Below, one piece after another: positions 7,620-14,855 of a stretch of 38,684 nucleotides of DNA. Location of the stretch: positions 1 through 38,684 of the forward strand of contig JAFODQ010000111.1 in the NCBI GenBank assembly GCA_017380615.1. Reading direction: 5' to 3'. The notes beneath the pieces are model-generated. The model was not told the DNA's origin. It ran no database searches and saw only the letters and a list, made by a program, of their open reading frames with translations. Every line of letters starts with the position of its first letter. The first letter of the stretch is position 1. Origin of the DNA: Clostridia bacterium. Its GTDB lineage: Bacteria; Bacillota; Clostridia; Oscillospirales; Acutalibacteraceae. The translations under genes were made by a program, and so were the position numbers.

Positions 7620-8102
7620 GTGATTTGTCAGAATTGTAATAAGAATGAAGCAAATATGCACATGAAACGTATTGTAAATGGCAGGGCGGCAGAGGTTCAT
7701 CTTTGTAAGGATTGTGCCCGTTCTCTCGGTTATGGTGAAGCCTTTACCGGTTTTGGCTTCGGTGGCCTTCTCGGTGAGCTTTTGTCAAAGGGTGAGCAGA
7801 TAGGTAGCTCTGTGCGTTGCAGCTTTTGTGGTAAAAGCTTTGAAGAGATTGCCGGTGATGGGAAAATGGGCTGTGCCGAGTGTTACAATATTTTTTATGA
7901 TAAATTGTTGCCATCTCTTAATCGTATTCACGGAAAAGCCTCATATTCAGGCTCAAGACCACAGAAAGAAGCCTCAGTGGAACTAAGAATTGAAGAGCTA
8001 AAGGTTGCTCTTAAAGCGGCTGTTGAACAGCAGAATTTTGAACTTGCTGCAACTCTCCGTGACAGAATAAATGATATTTTGGCTGAAGGGGGAGAGCAGT
8101 AA
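7620..8102 (+). CDS. mcsA: McsA, zinc-finger activator of the arginine kinase McsB
   Basis: The 160-residue protein has four CxxC pairs (C3/C6, C29/C32, C67/C70, C85/C88), the two zinc-binding units of McsA, and a C-terminal UVR motif (RIEELKVALKAAVEQQNFEL, about 123-155). McsA binds McsB and stimulates its kinase activity in the protein-arginine phosphorylation stress pathway that marks proteins for ClpCP. The GTG at 7620 is chosen over the GTG at 7611 because AGAGGTG lies at the right distance and the resulting MICQNC start matches known McsA proteins. Its stop overlaps the mcsB ATG (TAATG). Usual neighbours ctsR and clpC are absent here. Confidence 0.9.
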   Translation: MICQNCNKNEANMHMKRIVNGRAAEVHLCKDCARSLGYGEAFTGFGFGGLLGELLSKGEQIGSSVRCSFCGKSFEEIAGDGKMGCAECYNIFYDKLLPSLNRIHGKASYSGSRPQKEASVELRIEELKVALKAAVEQQNFELAATLRDRINDILAEGGEQ

Positions 8103-9112
8103 TGGGTGCAAAATGGTATCTTGGCACAGGTGCACAGAATGATGTTGTCATTAACACAAGCATTCACATTGCCCGTAATATAAGGAGCTTTCCTTTTCCC
8201 TCAAGGTTGTCTCTGCCTGAAAAATTAAAGGTTAACTCTGTCATAAGAGATGCTTCTGAAGCAATTGATGATTATTCCTTTAATTATGCAGAGATGAAGA
8301 TGCTTTCTCAGTCTGAGGTTGTTTCTCTTGCTGAAAGACACCTTGTAAGTCCTGAGTTCGCTTCTTCAAGAGATGGTCGAGCACTTCTCCTCACGGAGGA
8401 TGAAGCTGTCAGTGTTATGCTCAATGAGGAAGACCACATCCGTTTGCAGGTTATGTATGCAGGCTTTGCTCTTGATGAGGCCTTCAAAACAGCCTCTTCA
8501 ATTGAGGAGCAGCTTTCACGGAAGCTCGATTTTGCTTTTGATGACAAATTGGGGTATCTCACACAAGACCCTGTTGCTTTAGGCACAGGCATGAAGGCTT
8601 CTGTTGTGCTTCATCTTCCTGCCCTTGTTTCAACCTCGCAAATAACAAAGCTTATTGCAACTGTTTCAAAGCTTGGACTCTCTCTTCGTGGATCCTATGG
8701 TGAGGGTGCAGCTGCTAAGGGTGATATGTTCCGTTTAAGTAACACAATAACTCTTGGCATAAGTGAGCTTGCAGCGATTGAGAATCTCAAATCAATCGCG
8801 TTGCAGATAGCAGCCCAAGAAAGAGCTGCAAGAGAGGAAATCTTCAAAACACCCGTGATAGAAGATAGAATATACAGAGCCTATGGTGTTCTTAAATATG
8901 CCCGTATGATAGACACAAATGAGTTTATGGAGCTCATATCTCTTGTGAGACTCGGTGCTGTTAAAGGACTTATAAAGATGGATTGTGCATCAATTGAAGC
9001 ACTCATGATTCATATGCAGCCTGCAACCATTTCGCTTTCTGTTGACAGACCTCTTGACAGGGTTGAGAGAGACAAACTGCGTGCAGCAATGGTAAGGCAA
9101 AATTTAGGATAA
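8102..9112 (+). CDS. mcsB: McsB-family protein arginine kinase with altered ATP-binding arginines
   Basis: The 336-residue protein aligns over its whole length with McsB, which phosphorylates protein arginines to target them to ClpCP. Conserved parts are LNEEDHIRLQ (107-116, catalytic Glu), GTGMKASVVLHLPALV (161-176), RGSYGEG (196-202), SNTITLG (213-219) and the C-terminal phosphoarginine-binding RDKLRAAMVR (323-332). The N-terminal nucleotide-binding motif, normally SSRVRLARN, reads NTSIHIARN (18-26), so both phosphate-contacting arginines are gone. GLRAS reads GMKAS (Lys165), and the regulatory Cys of the TSCP motif is Asp. It may be a weak kinase or a pseudokinase reader of phosphoarginine. 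A terminator follows, with no clpC. Confidence 0.87.
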   Translation: MGAKWYLGTGAQNDVVINTSIHIARNIRSFPFPSRLSLPEKLKVNSVIRDASEAIDDYSFNYAEMKMLSQSEVVSLAERHLVSPEFASSRDGRALLLTEDEAVSVMLNEEDHIRLQVMYAGFALDEAFKTASSIEEQLSRKLDFAFDDKLGYLTQDPVALGTGMKASVVLHLPALVSTSQITKLIATVSKLGLSLRGSYGEGAAAKGDMFRLSNTITLGISELAAIENLKSIALQIAAQERAAREEIFKTPVIEDRIYRAYGVLKYARMIDTNEFMELISLVRLGAVKGLIKMDCASIEALMIHMQPATISLSVDRPLDRVERDKLRAAMVRQNLG

Positions 9113-9127
9113 ATATTTAAATCAGAA

Positions 9128-9163
9128 ACACCGAAAATAGTAAAGACTATTTTCGGTGTTTTT
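9128..9163 (+). terminator. Rho-independent terminator after mcsB
   Basis: A perfect 13-bp stem (9128-9140 with 9147-9159), six-base loop and a T-run continuing to 9163. Confidence 0.9.
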
Positions 9164-9230
9164 ATTGCTTTTAAAATTCTATTATGATAGTATATTGACT
9201 GTTGTTTTATTAATTTTTTAGAGGATGTTT

Positions 9231-10169
9231 ATGGAAGAAAAAATCAAAAGAAGAAAATCCTTTGTTGCCTCGCTGTTGCTCACACTGGCAGCTTTTATAT
9301 GGGGCACAGCCTTTGTTGCACAAAGCACGGGTCTTGAAATAATCGGGAATTTTACATTTCTTTGCCTCAGGTCATGTCTTGCTGTTGTGGTGCTCACACC
9401 TGTATCCTGGTTTATTTACAGAAATAACAGAAGAAAGTCTGGTGAAGGTGAGCACGGTGAAAACAAAACCTTTATATCAAAACGTCTTGTTCTCGGCGGT
9501 ATATTGTGTGGTGGTTCTGTTTGCCTTGCTTCTCTTGTTCAACAGTATGGAATCATTCTTTCGAGTGTTGGTAAATCAGGCTTTCTGACAACACTGTATA
9601 TTCTTATTGTTCCTTTACTCGGGTTGCTGTTCAGGCGTCGCGTGAAGCCTGTTCTGTGGCTTTGTATTGCCATTGCCACTTGTGGAATGTATTTCCTTTG
9701 TGTAACCTCTGCAGGTACAATCGGAATAGGAGATGTGCTTCTTGTAATGTGTGCTTTTCTCTTTGCTGTGCAGATAATGATTGTGGATCATTTTGTGCAG
9801 ACGGTAGATGGTGTAAGGCTTTCTCTTATTCAGTTTGGCGTTTCAGCTGTGGTATCGGCAATTGGAATGTTTGTGTTTGAAAATCCCGACCCTGTTGCAA
9901 TAGGTGAGGCGTGGCTTTCAATTTTCTATGCTGGTGTACTTTCCTCGGGCATTGCTTTTACATTGCAGATTGTGGCACAGAAGAATCTCAATCCCACGGT
10001 TGCAAGCCTTATTATGAGTCTTGAATCAGTTTTTGCCGCATTAGCAGGTGCATTTTTCGGAGAAAGACTTTCAGGAAGAGAAATCTTCGGCTGTGCACTT
10101 GTTTTCCTTGCAATAATAATAGCCCAGCTTCCATTTGAAAATTTCATAAAGAAAAAATCCGTTGATTGA
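9231..10169 (+). CDS. DMT-superfamily transporter (EamA family)
   Basis: The 312-residue membrane protein has ten predicted helices in two EamA repeats (about 12-145 and 160-305). Signature pieces are AAFIWGTAFVAQ in the first helix and ASLIMSLESVFAALAGAFFGERLS in the second repeat. EamA proteins mostly export amino acids or other small metabolites. The ATG at 9231 is preferred because GAGG (9221-9224) leaves six bases of spacing; the ATG at 9225 directly abuts it. TTGACT at 9195-9200 could be a -35, but no good -10 follows. It is a single gene whose stop lies inside its own terminator. The substrate cannot be told. Confidence 0.85.
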   Translation: MEEKIKRRKSFVASLLLTLAAFIWGTAFVAQSTGLEIIGNFTFLCLRSCLAVVVLTPVSWFIYRNNRRKSGEGEHGENKTFISKRLVLGGILCGGSVCLASLVQQYGIILSSVGKSGFLTTLYILIVPLLGLLFRRRVKPVLWLCIAIATCGMYFLCVTSAGTIGIGDVLLVMCAFLFAVQIMIVDHFVQTVDGVRLSLIQFGVSAVVSAIGMFVFENPDPVAIGEAWLSIFYAGVLSSGIAFTLQIVAQKNLNPTVASLIMSLESVFAALAGAFFGERLSGREIFGCALVFLAIIIAQLPFENFIKKKSVD

Positions 10170-10185
10170 ATCAACGGATTTTTTT
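10152..10185. terminator. Bidirectional terminator overlapping the DMT stop codon
   Basis: A near-perfect palindrome, 16-base arms (10152-10167 and 10169-10184), with AAAAAA on the left and TTTTTT on the right, so it works on both strands. It contains the TGA of the plus-strand transporter and lies just after the stop of the minus-strand leucine-rich-repeat gene. Confidence 0.88.
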
Positions 10186-10193
10186 AAAGCTAT

Positions 10194-11408
10194 TTATTCT
10201 CTTTCAGCATCAAATTTAACATCAATGTATTTCTTGAAAAGTAGGTAGTCGTATTGAGGTTTCCAATGGTCGCCTGCAACAACGATTCTTTCAAACTCTT
10301 CTTCAGAAACAGCAAGATTTATTACGCTAACACCTTTAATTTCGCCGTCTTCCTTATAACAGGTGTCCCAGAATGCGTGGTGTCCGATATAGGTTACAGT
10401 TTCCGGAATATAAACATAGGTGAGGTTCTGGTTGTAGCTGAAAGCGTCAGAGCCGATATATTCAAGTCCTTCGGGAAGTGAGATGTAAACGTCACCCAAA
10501 GCCTCATCGCTTGTGAAATGCGGACCCTCAATATTATCTGCCGTGTAGGTGTAAACATTGGAGAGTGAAGGGTTAGTGCTCCACTGGTCAATTCTCTCGT
10601 GAAGCTTGAAAACAGCAAGTGTTTCAATTCTCTTAAGACCTTCAGGAAGATATATCTTTCTCAGGTTTGCATAGTTGAAGCACATTTCACCAAGTTTTAT
10701 AACGGTGGAGGGCACCACATAGGTCTGAATATCCCTTTCATATTCGGGAGTGACCTCGTTCATATAAAGCTCTTTTTCATAGCCGAATTTCTTTCTGAGA
10801 TATTCATCGTGATCGCAAGGGTAACAGAGAATTTCTGTTTTATCCTTGTTGTAAAGTACACCATCAATATCACAGTAGTTGGGGTTGTTTTCATCAACCT
10901 CAATATTTTGCAATGCCCAGCAGGAATAGAATGCCTTAGGGTCAACAAATTTAACATTTTCTCCAATTGTGATTGTTGTTATTTTATCATCACAGTTTAG
11001 TGTGAATTGTCTTACTGATGTTATAGGCTTCGTTTCATCCTTCACAATCTTGAAGTTTGTTGCAGGGTCATTGTTGCCGGGGATGTATTCAATATTGGTA
11101 GCATAGTCGATTTCAAGCTCGGTTATATAACCTGTGTTGCTGAATTTTGAGAATTCAAGTCCATTTTCTGTGGCTGTGTATTGGAATGTGTCATTCTGAA
11201 GAGCCATAACACTGAAGTAAATGGAAAGTGAAACAGCGACAATGATAACAATAACAAATATTGCTTTCTTGAAATTATAATACTTATAAGGCTTATTGAT
11301 GTGTGGCGCAGCAAGCCCGGGCACCTGATAAGTCCAGATTTCGTCTTCGGGGATGTCAAGCTGAACATCGGTCTGCCAATCAAGAGGTTTTTTTTCTTTT
11401 TTGCTCAT
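10194..11408 (-). CDS. Membrane-anchored leucine-rich-repeat (BspA/LRR_5-like) protein
   Basis: The 404-residue protein has a cytosolic N-terminus rich in charge, one membrane helix (about 49-70) and an outside domain with LRR_5-type repeats, e.g. LPEGLKRIETLAVF, LPEGLEYIGSDAF and IPETVTYIGHHAF. Such repeats mediate protein or surface contacts in gut bacteria; there is no enzyme motif. The start at 11408 (MSKKEKK) follows GGAGGTGG; an upstream in-frame ATG overlaps that site. It begins 15 bases after the start of the stop codon of the GPH-like transporter and is its operon partner, which hints at a shared, still unknown role at the membrane. Confidence 0.75.
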   Translation of the reverse strand: MSKKEKKPLDWQTDVQLDIPEDEIWTYQVPGLAAPHINKPYKYYNFKKAIFVIVIIVAVSLSIYFSVMALQNDTFQYTATENGLEFSKFSNTGYITELEIDYATNIEYIPGNNDPATNFKIVKDETKPITSVRQFTLNCDDKITTITIGENVKFVDPKAFYSCWALQNIEVDENNPNYCDIDGVLYNKDKTEILCYPCDHDEYLRKKFGYEKELYMNEVTPEYERDIQTYVVPSTVIKLGEMCFNYANLRKIYLPEGLKRIETLAVFKLHERIDQWSTNPSLSNVYTYTADNIEGPHFTSDEALGDVYISLPEGLEYIGSDAFSYNQNLTYVYIPETVTYIGHHAFWDTCYKEDGEIKGVSVINLAVSEEEFERIVVAGDHWKPQYDYLLFKKYIDVKFDAERE

Positions 11409-11422
11409 ACAATCCACCTCCA

Positions 11423-13192
11423 TTAACCTTTATATCCGCCGGAAACGGAAACGCCCTCTTCTTCTGCCTTCTTTTCAGTAACTTCGGCACGGCGCTTGAG
11501 AACTTCCATAACCATATTTTGTTTCTTGTTGTCGTAATCCCAGAAAAGATAGGGGATTGTCATAAGGAAAAATCCGATAGCATCGACAATAATAGGAATG
11601 ATAATTATGTTTCTTCTTGAACCGTCATAGAAAAGAATTTCCCAGTTACTGTTGAAGCCGTATTTGAGCAGGAATATAGGAATGATAAGTCCAATAAATG
11701 ATGTAATGGGACCTGTAAACCAGCCGAAAATTCCTGTGAAGCTTTCAAGTCTTTCGCCTGAAAGATACATCTGATAATCGTTGATTCGAACACCCATATC
11801 ATGACCTGCCGTTGTGGGCACTGTCTTTGTCATTTCCATAAAGAAGAGCACAGCAATACAGATTGTGCCACAAAGAGCAAGATTATCACCACATGTCCAC
11901 ATTGCAACAGCGATGATGACATTTCCGATTGCTCTTGTGAGCTGGTAGAAAATCATGATCTGTTTGTATGAAAATCTCTTGAGGAAGTATGGTGAAAGCA
12001 AATCGGGGGGAGTTCCCGCGAAGGAAATGAGAGCAACAATCAGACTGTATGGTAAGCCACTCAGACGGAATGTATAGAAATATAGAATTGTTGCAAACGG
12101 AAGCATACCGTTGCCAAGTGCATCAATAAGGTCAACAATTGTTTTGATGCGAAGATATTTGTTTTTAAGAACACCGAGCATACCATCCCAGAATTTAATC
12201 TGTACCTTCTTTTCAAGAGGTGGCTGAGGGATTCTTTCCTTGATTCGTCCTGAAAGGTACATTGTAAATGCTGCTGAAATGCAGAATGTTACAGGAATAA
12301 CCCATCTGTAGAAGTTGATATCAGCCCATTCGTGGCGAAGCATACCAACAACTGCAGGAAGGATAATTGCAAGAATTGAGTTGAATATGTGTGAAAGCTT
12401 AACGGGATAGCTTCTTACGAGAATTCTTTCCTGAAGATTTGGGCTGATTCTCTTGGAGCATTCTTCAAGAACATTACCAAAGCCGAATACATTGTATGTG
12501 GCGAAAAGAAGGTTTGCAACCCACACTCTTGTTGCAACATCGGGGATATTGTAAACAGGGAGCCAACCAATGAGTATAACCATCACACATTTCGGAATAA
12601 CATCACAGTAAAGGCTGTATTTGTATCTTCCGTATTTTGGAATGAGCTTCTTTCGCCAGAAAATGTTTCGGGCTCCAACCCAGCCCGTGTATAGGAAATG
12701 GGTGCCGAAGGTTTTAAAGCACGCCGTGGCATTCATACCTTCAAAGCTATTGAGAACTGTTATAAATGAGCCTGATTGGTTGAATAATGTTGAAAAGTCG
12801 AACATGAGCGTTGAAATACCAAACGCCATCATAAGACCATATGTAAGATAAACCTTTCTTTCTGTTTTCTTGGGAAGGAAGCCGAGGTTATCACATACAT
12901 ACCACCAGATAAGCGCTGAAATATAACCAAGAGGCATGTTCAGTAAACCAATAACAGAGAATGTCAGATATGGCAGCTTGTAGTGGTGCATAATGAGAAA
13001 GCAGCTTGACCAGAAGCCGATATACTCAAGTGTTTTAGAACCGGCATAGTTTGCGCCGACACCGATAATAACATCCTTATATTCTTTATAAGGAACATAT
13101 TTACCCTCTGCCGGAGTGCTCCAATGGTCTTTGAGTTCTGTAAACAGCTCTTTTCCTTTATCGAAAAGGGATGCTTTTTCACTGTTTGCCAT
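11423..13192 (-). CDS. MFS transporter, GPH (glycoside-pentoside-hexuronide) type
   Basis: The 589-residue protein has about twelve membrane helices and long cytosolic ends. The region YLSGERLESFTGIFGWFTGP near residue 485 and the repeated polar loops resemble GPH symporters such as MelB, which move sugars or glycosides with cations. Similarity is distant, and the protein is over 100 residues longer than typical GPH members, with extra N- and C-terminal charged segments. The ATG at 13192 has AAAGGAG upstream and a clear promoter. It is co-transcribed with the downstream leucine-rich-repeat protein. The substrate is not known. Confidence 0.65.
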   Translation of the reverse strand: MANSEKASLFDKGKELFTELKDHWSTPAEGKYVPYKEYKDVIIGVGANYAGSKTLEYIGFWSSCFLIMHHYKLPYLTFSVIGLLNMPLGYISALIWWYVCDNLGFLPKKTERKVYLTYGLMMAFGISTLMFDFSTLFNQSGSFITVLNSFEGMNATACFKTFGTHFLYTGWVGARNIFWRKKLIPKYGRYKYSLYCDVIPKCVMVILIGWLPVYNIPDVATRVWVANLLFATYNVFGFGNVLEECSKRISPNLQERILVRSYPVKLSHIFNSILAIILPAVVGMLRHEWADINFYRWVIPVTFCISAAFTMYLSGRIKERIPQPPLEKKVQIKFWDGMLGVLKNKYLRIKTIVDLIDALGNGMLPFATILYFYTFRLSGLPYSLIVALISFAGTPPDLLSPYFLKRFSYKQIMIFYQLTRAIGNVIIAVAMWTCGDNLALCGTICIAVLFFMEMTKTVPTTAGHDMGVRINDYQMYLSGERLESFTGIFGWFTGPITSFIGLIIPIFLLKYGFNSNWEILFYDGSRRNIIIIPIIVDAIGFFLMTIPYLFWDYDNKKQNMVMEVLKRRAEVTEKKAEEEGVSVSGGYKG

Positions 13193-13223
13193 GTTAAAAC
13201 TCCTTTCAGAATAATTTTAATTT

Positions 13224-13252
13224 ATTTTATCATATTTGCTAAAAACTTTCAA
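13224..13252 (-). promoter_or_regulatory. Promoter of the GPH transporter / LRR operon
   Basis: On the minus strand TTGAAA (13252-13247) and TAAAAT (13229-13224) are 17 bases apart, upstream of the ATG at 13192. Confidence 0.65.
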
Positions 13253-13287
13253 TCGTAGAAATGAAATTTCTATGTGGTTTGACAAGA

Positions 13288-13322
13288 AAAAAGCAACCCG
13301 ACTTTTTGTCGGGTTGCTTTTT
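13288..13322 (-). terminator. Rho-independent terminator after comM
   Basis: A perfect 15-bp stem (13288-13302 with 13308-13322) with a five-base loop, followed by a U-run on the minus strand. It overlaps the first base of the comM stop codon region and ends the yfhO-comM unit. Confidence 0.88.
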
Positions 13323-14853
13323 ATGCTTTCCAGAATTTTCTGTCAAGGCTTCTGTATTGGATTGCCTCAAGAATATGCTTGTTTTCAATTTTTTCACTTT
13401 CGTCAAGGTCTGCGATTGTTCGTGCAACCTTCAGAATTTTATCATAAGCTCTTGCTGAAAGACCAAGTTTCTCAAAGGAAATTTCAAGGGTTTTTGCTGC
13501 TGACTCTGAAAGCACACAGTATTTTCTTGTAAGTGATGATGTCATTTTAGCATTACAGGTTATGTTTGTGTCCCTGAATCTTTCCTGCTGGATTTTTCTC
13601 GCTGCATTGACTCTTTGTCTGATTTCTGCAGAGCTTTCTCCACACTCGGTGTCGGAAAGCTGATTGTATTCAACAGGGGGTACCTCAATGTGAATGTCCA
13701 ATCTGTCAAGAAGCGGACCGGAAACCTTTGAAAGGTATCTTCCCGGAGCACCATTAGGACAAGAGCATTTTCTTGTGGGATGCCCATAATATCCACAAGG
13801 GCAGGGATTCATAGCACAAATAAGCATAACGGAGCAGGGGTATGTAAGTGCACAGGCAGCACGGGAGATTGTTATTTTTCCGTTTTCAATAGGTTGTCTT
13901 AAAACCTCCATTGTGCTTCTGTTAAATTCGGGTAGTTCATCAAGAAATAGCACACCATTGTGAGCAAGTGATAATTCACCGGGCTTGGGAATTGTGCCGC
14001 CACCTGAAAGACCGGCAGGTGAAACGGAGTGGTGTGGTGCTCTGAAGGGTCTGTAATTCACAATTGGTTTGTCCTTTGAGAGATTTCCGGAAAGTGAATA
14101 TATCTTTGTTGTTTCAAGGGCTTCGTCAACTGTGATATCTGGAAGAATTGTTGGAATTCTTTTTGCAAGCATGCTTTTTCCGGAGCCGGGAGGACCAATC
14201 ATCATAACATTGTGTCCGCCCGCAGCAGCAACCTCCAATGCTCTTTTTACCTCATATTGTCCCTTAACATCCTTGAAATCCGGGAGGAAATCAGGCAACT
14301 CGTAGTGCTTGAAGGGAACAAGCTCAAGAGGAGATAATTTTTTAATATCATTTATGTGCTCTGCAAGCTCTTTAACTGTACTGACAGGGTAAATGTTTAT
14401 TCCGTCAATCACAGCAGCCTCGGAGGCGTTGTCAGCGGGGATGTAGATATCCCTGAGTGCATTTGCTTTCGCAGCCATAACCATAGGCAGAATTCCTTTA
14501 ACGCCCTTTATTTCTCCTGAAAGAGAAAGCTCACCGATAAAGGCTGCATTTTTGTAATCACCCATAATCTGTTTTGTTGCTGAAAGAACAGCAATAGCCA
14601 TGGGAAGATCGTAAATCGAGCCTTCTTTCTTTATGTCTGCCGGTGCAAGGTTAAAGGTGTAGCGTGATGTCAGGTGCATCTCGAAGCCTGAATTGTGAAG
14701 CGCTGCAATGATTCTGTCACGGGCTTCGCTGACTGCTGTGTCGGGAAGTCCGACAATTTCAACAGTATGCTTGCCCGATGAAATGTTAAGCTCCACATCA
14801 ATCATATATGAATCAAGACCAAGCAAGCCTAAGCTTTTAATTATACTGAACAT
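13321..14853 (-). CDS. comM: YifB/ComM-family AAA+ ATPase (Mg-chelatase-like)
   Basis: The 510-residue protein has the N-terminal Lon-like S5 domain (1-165), a Mg-chelatase-type AAA+ core with Walker A GPPGSGKS (220-227) and Walker B VLFLDE (301-306), a Cys-rich insert (NPCPCGYYGHPTRKCSCP) and the C-terminal helical domain. In naturally competent bacteria ComM is a hexameric helicase that drives branch migration during transformation; in non-competent hosts its role is less clear. Length is full for the family. The start follows the yfhO stop by two bases, and its GAGGAA ribosome binding site lies within the end of yfhO, so the two genes are translationally linked. Confidence 0.92.
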   Translation of the reverse strand: MFSIIKSLGLLGLDSYMIDVELNISSGKHTVEIVGLPDTAVSEARDRIIAALHNSGFEMHLTSRYTFNLAPADIKKEGSIYDLPMAIAVLSATKQIMGDYKNAAFIGELSLSGEIKGVKGILPMVMAAKANALRDIYIPADNASEAAVIDGINIYPVSTVKELAEHINDIKKLSPLELVPFKHYELPDFLPDFKDVKGQYEVKRALEVAAAGGHNVMMIGPPGSGKSMLAKRIPTILPDITVDEALETTKIYSLSGNLSKDKPIVNYRPFRAPHHSVSPAGLSGGGTIPKPGELSLAHNGVLFLDELPEFNRSTMEVLRQPIENGKITISRAACALTYPCSVMLICAMNPCPCGYYGHPTRKCSCPNGAPGRYLSKVSGPLLDRLDIHIEVPPVEYNQLSDTECGESSAEIRQRVNAARKIQQERFRDTNITCNAKMTSSLTRKYCVLSESAAKTLEISFEKLGLSARAYDKILKVARTIADLDESEKIENKHILEAIQYRSLDRKFWKA

Positions 14854-14855
14854 TT

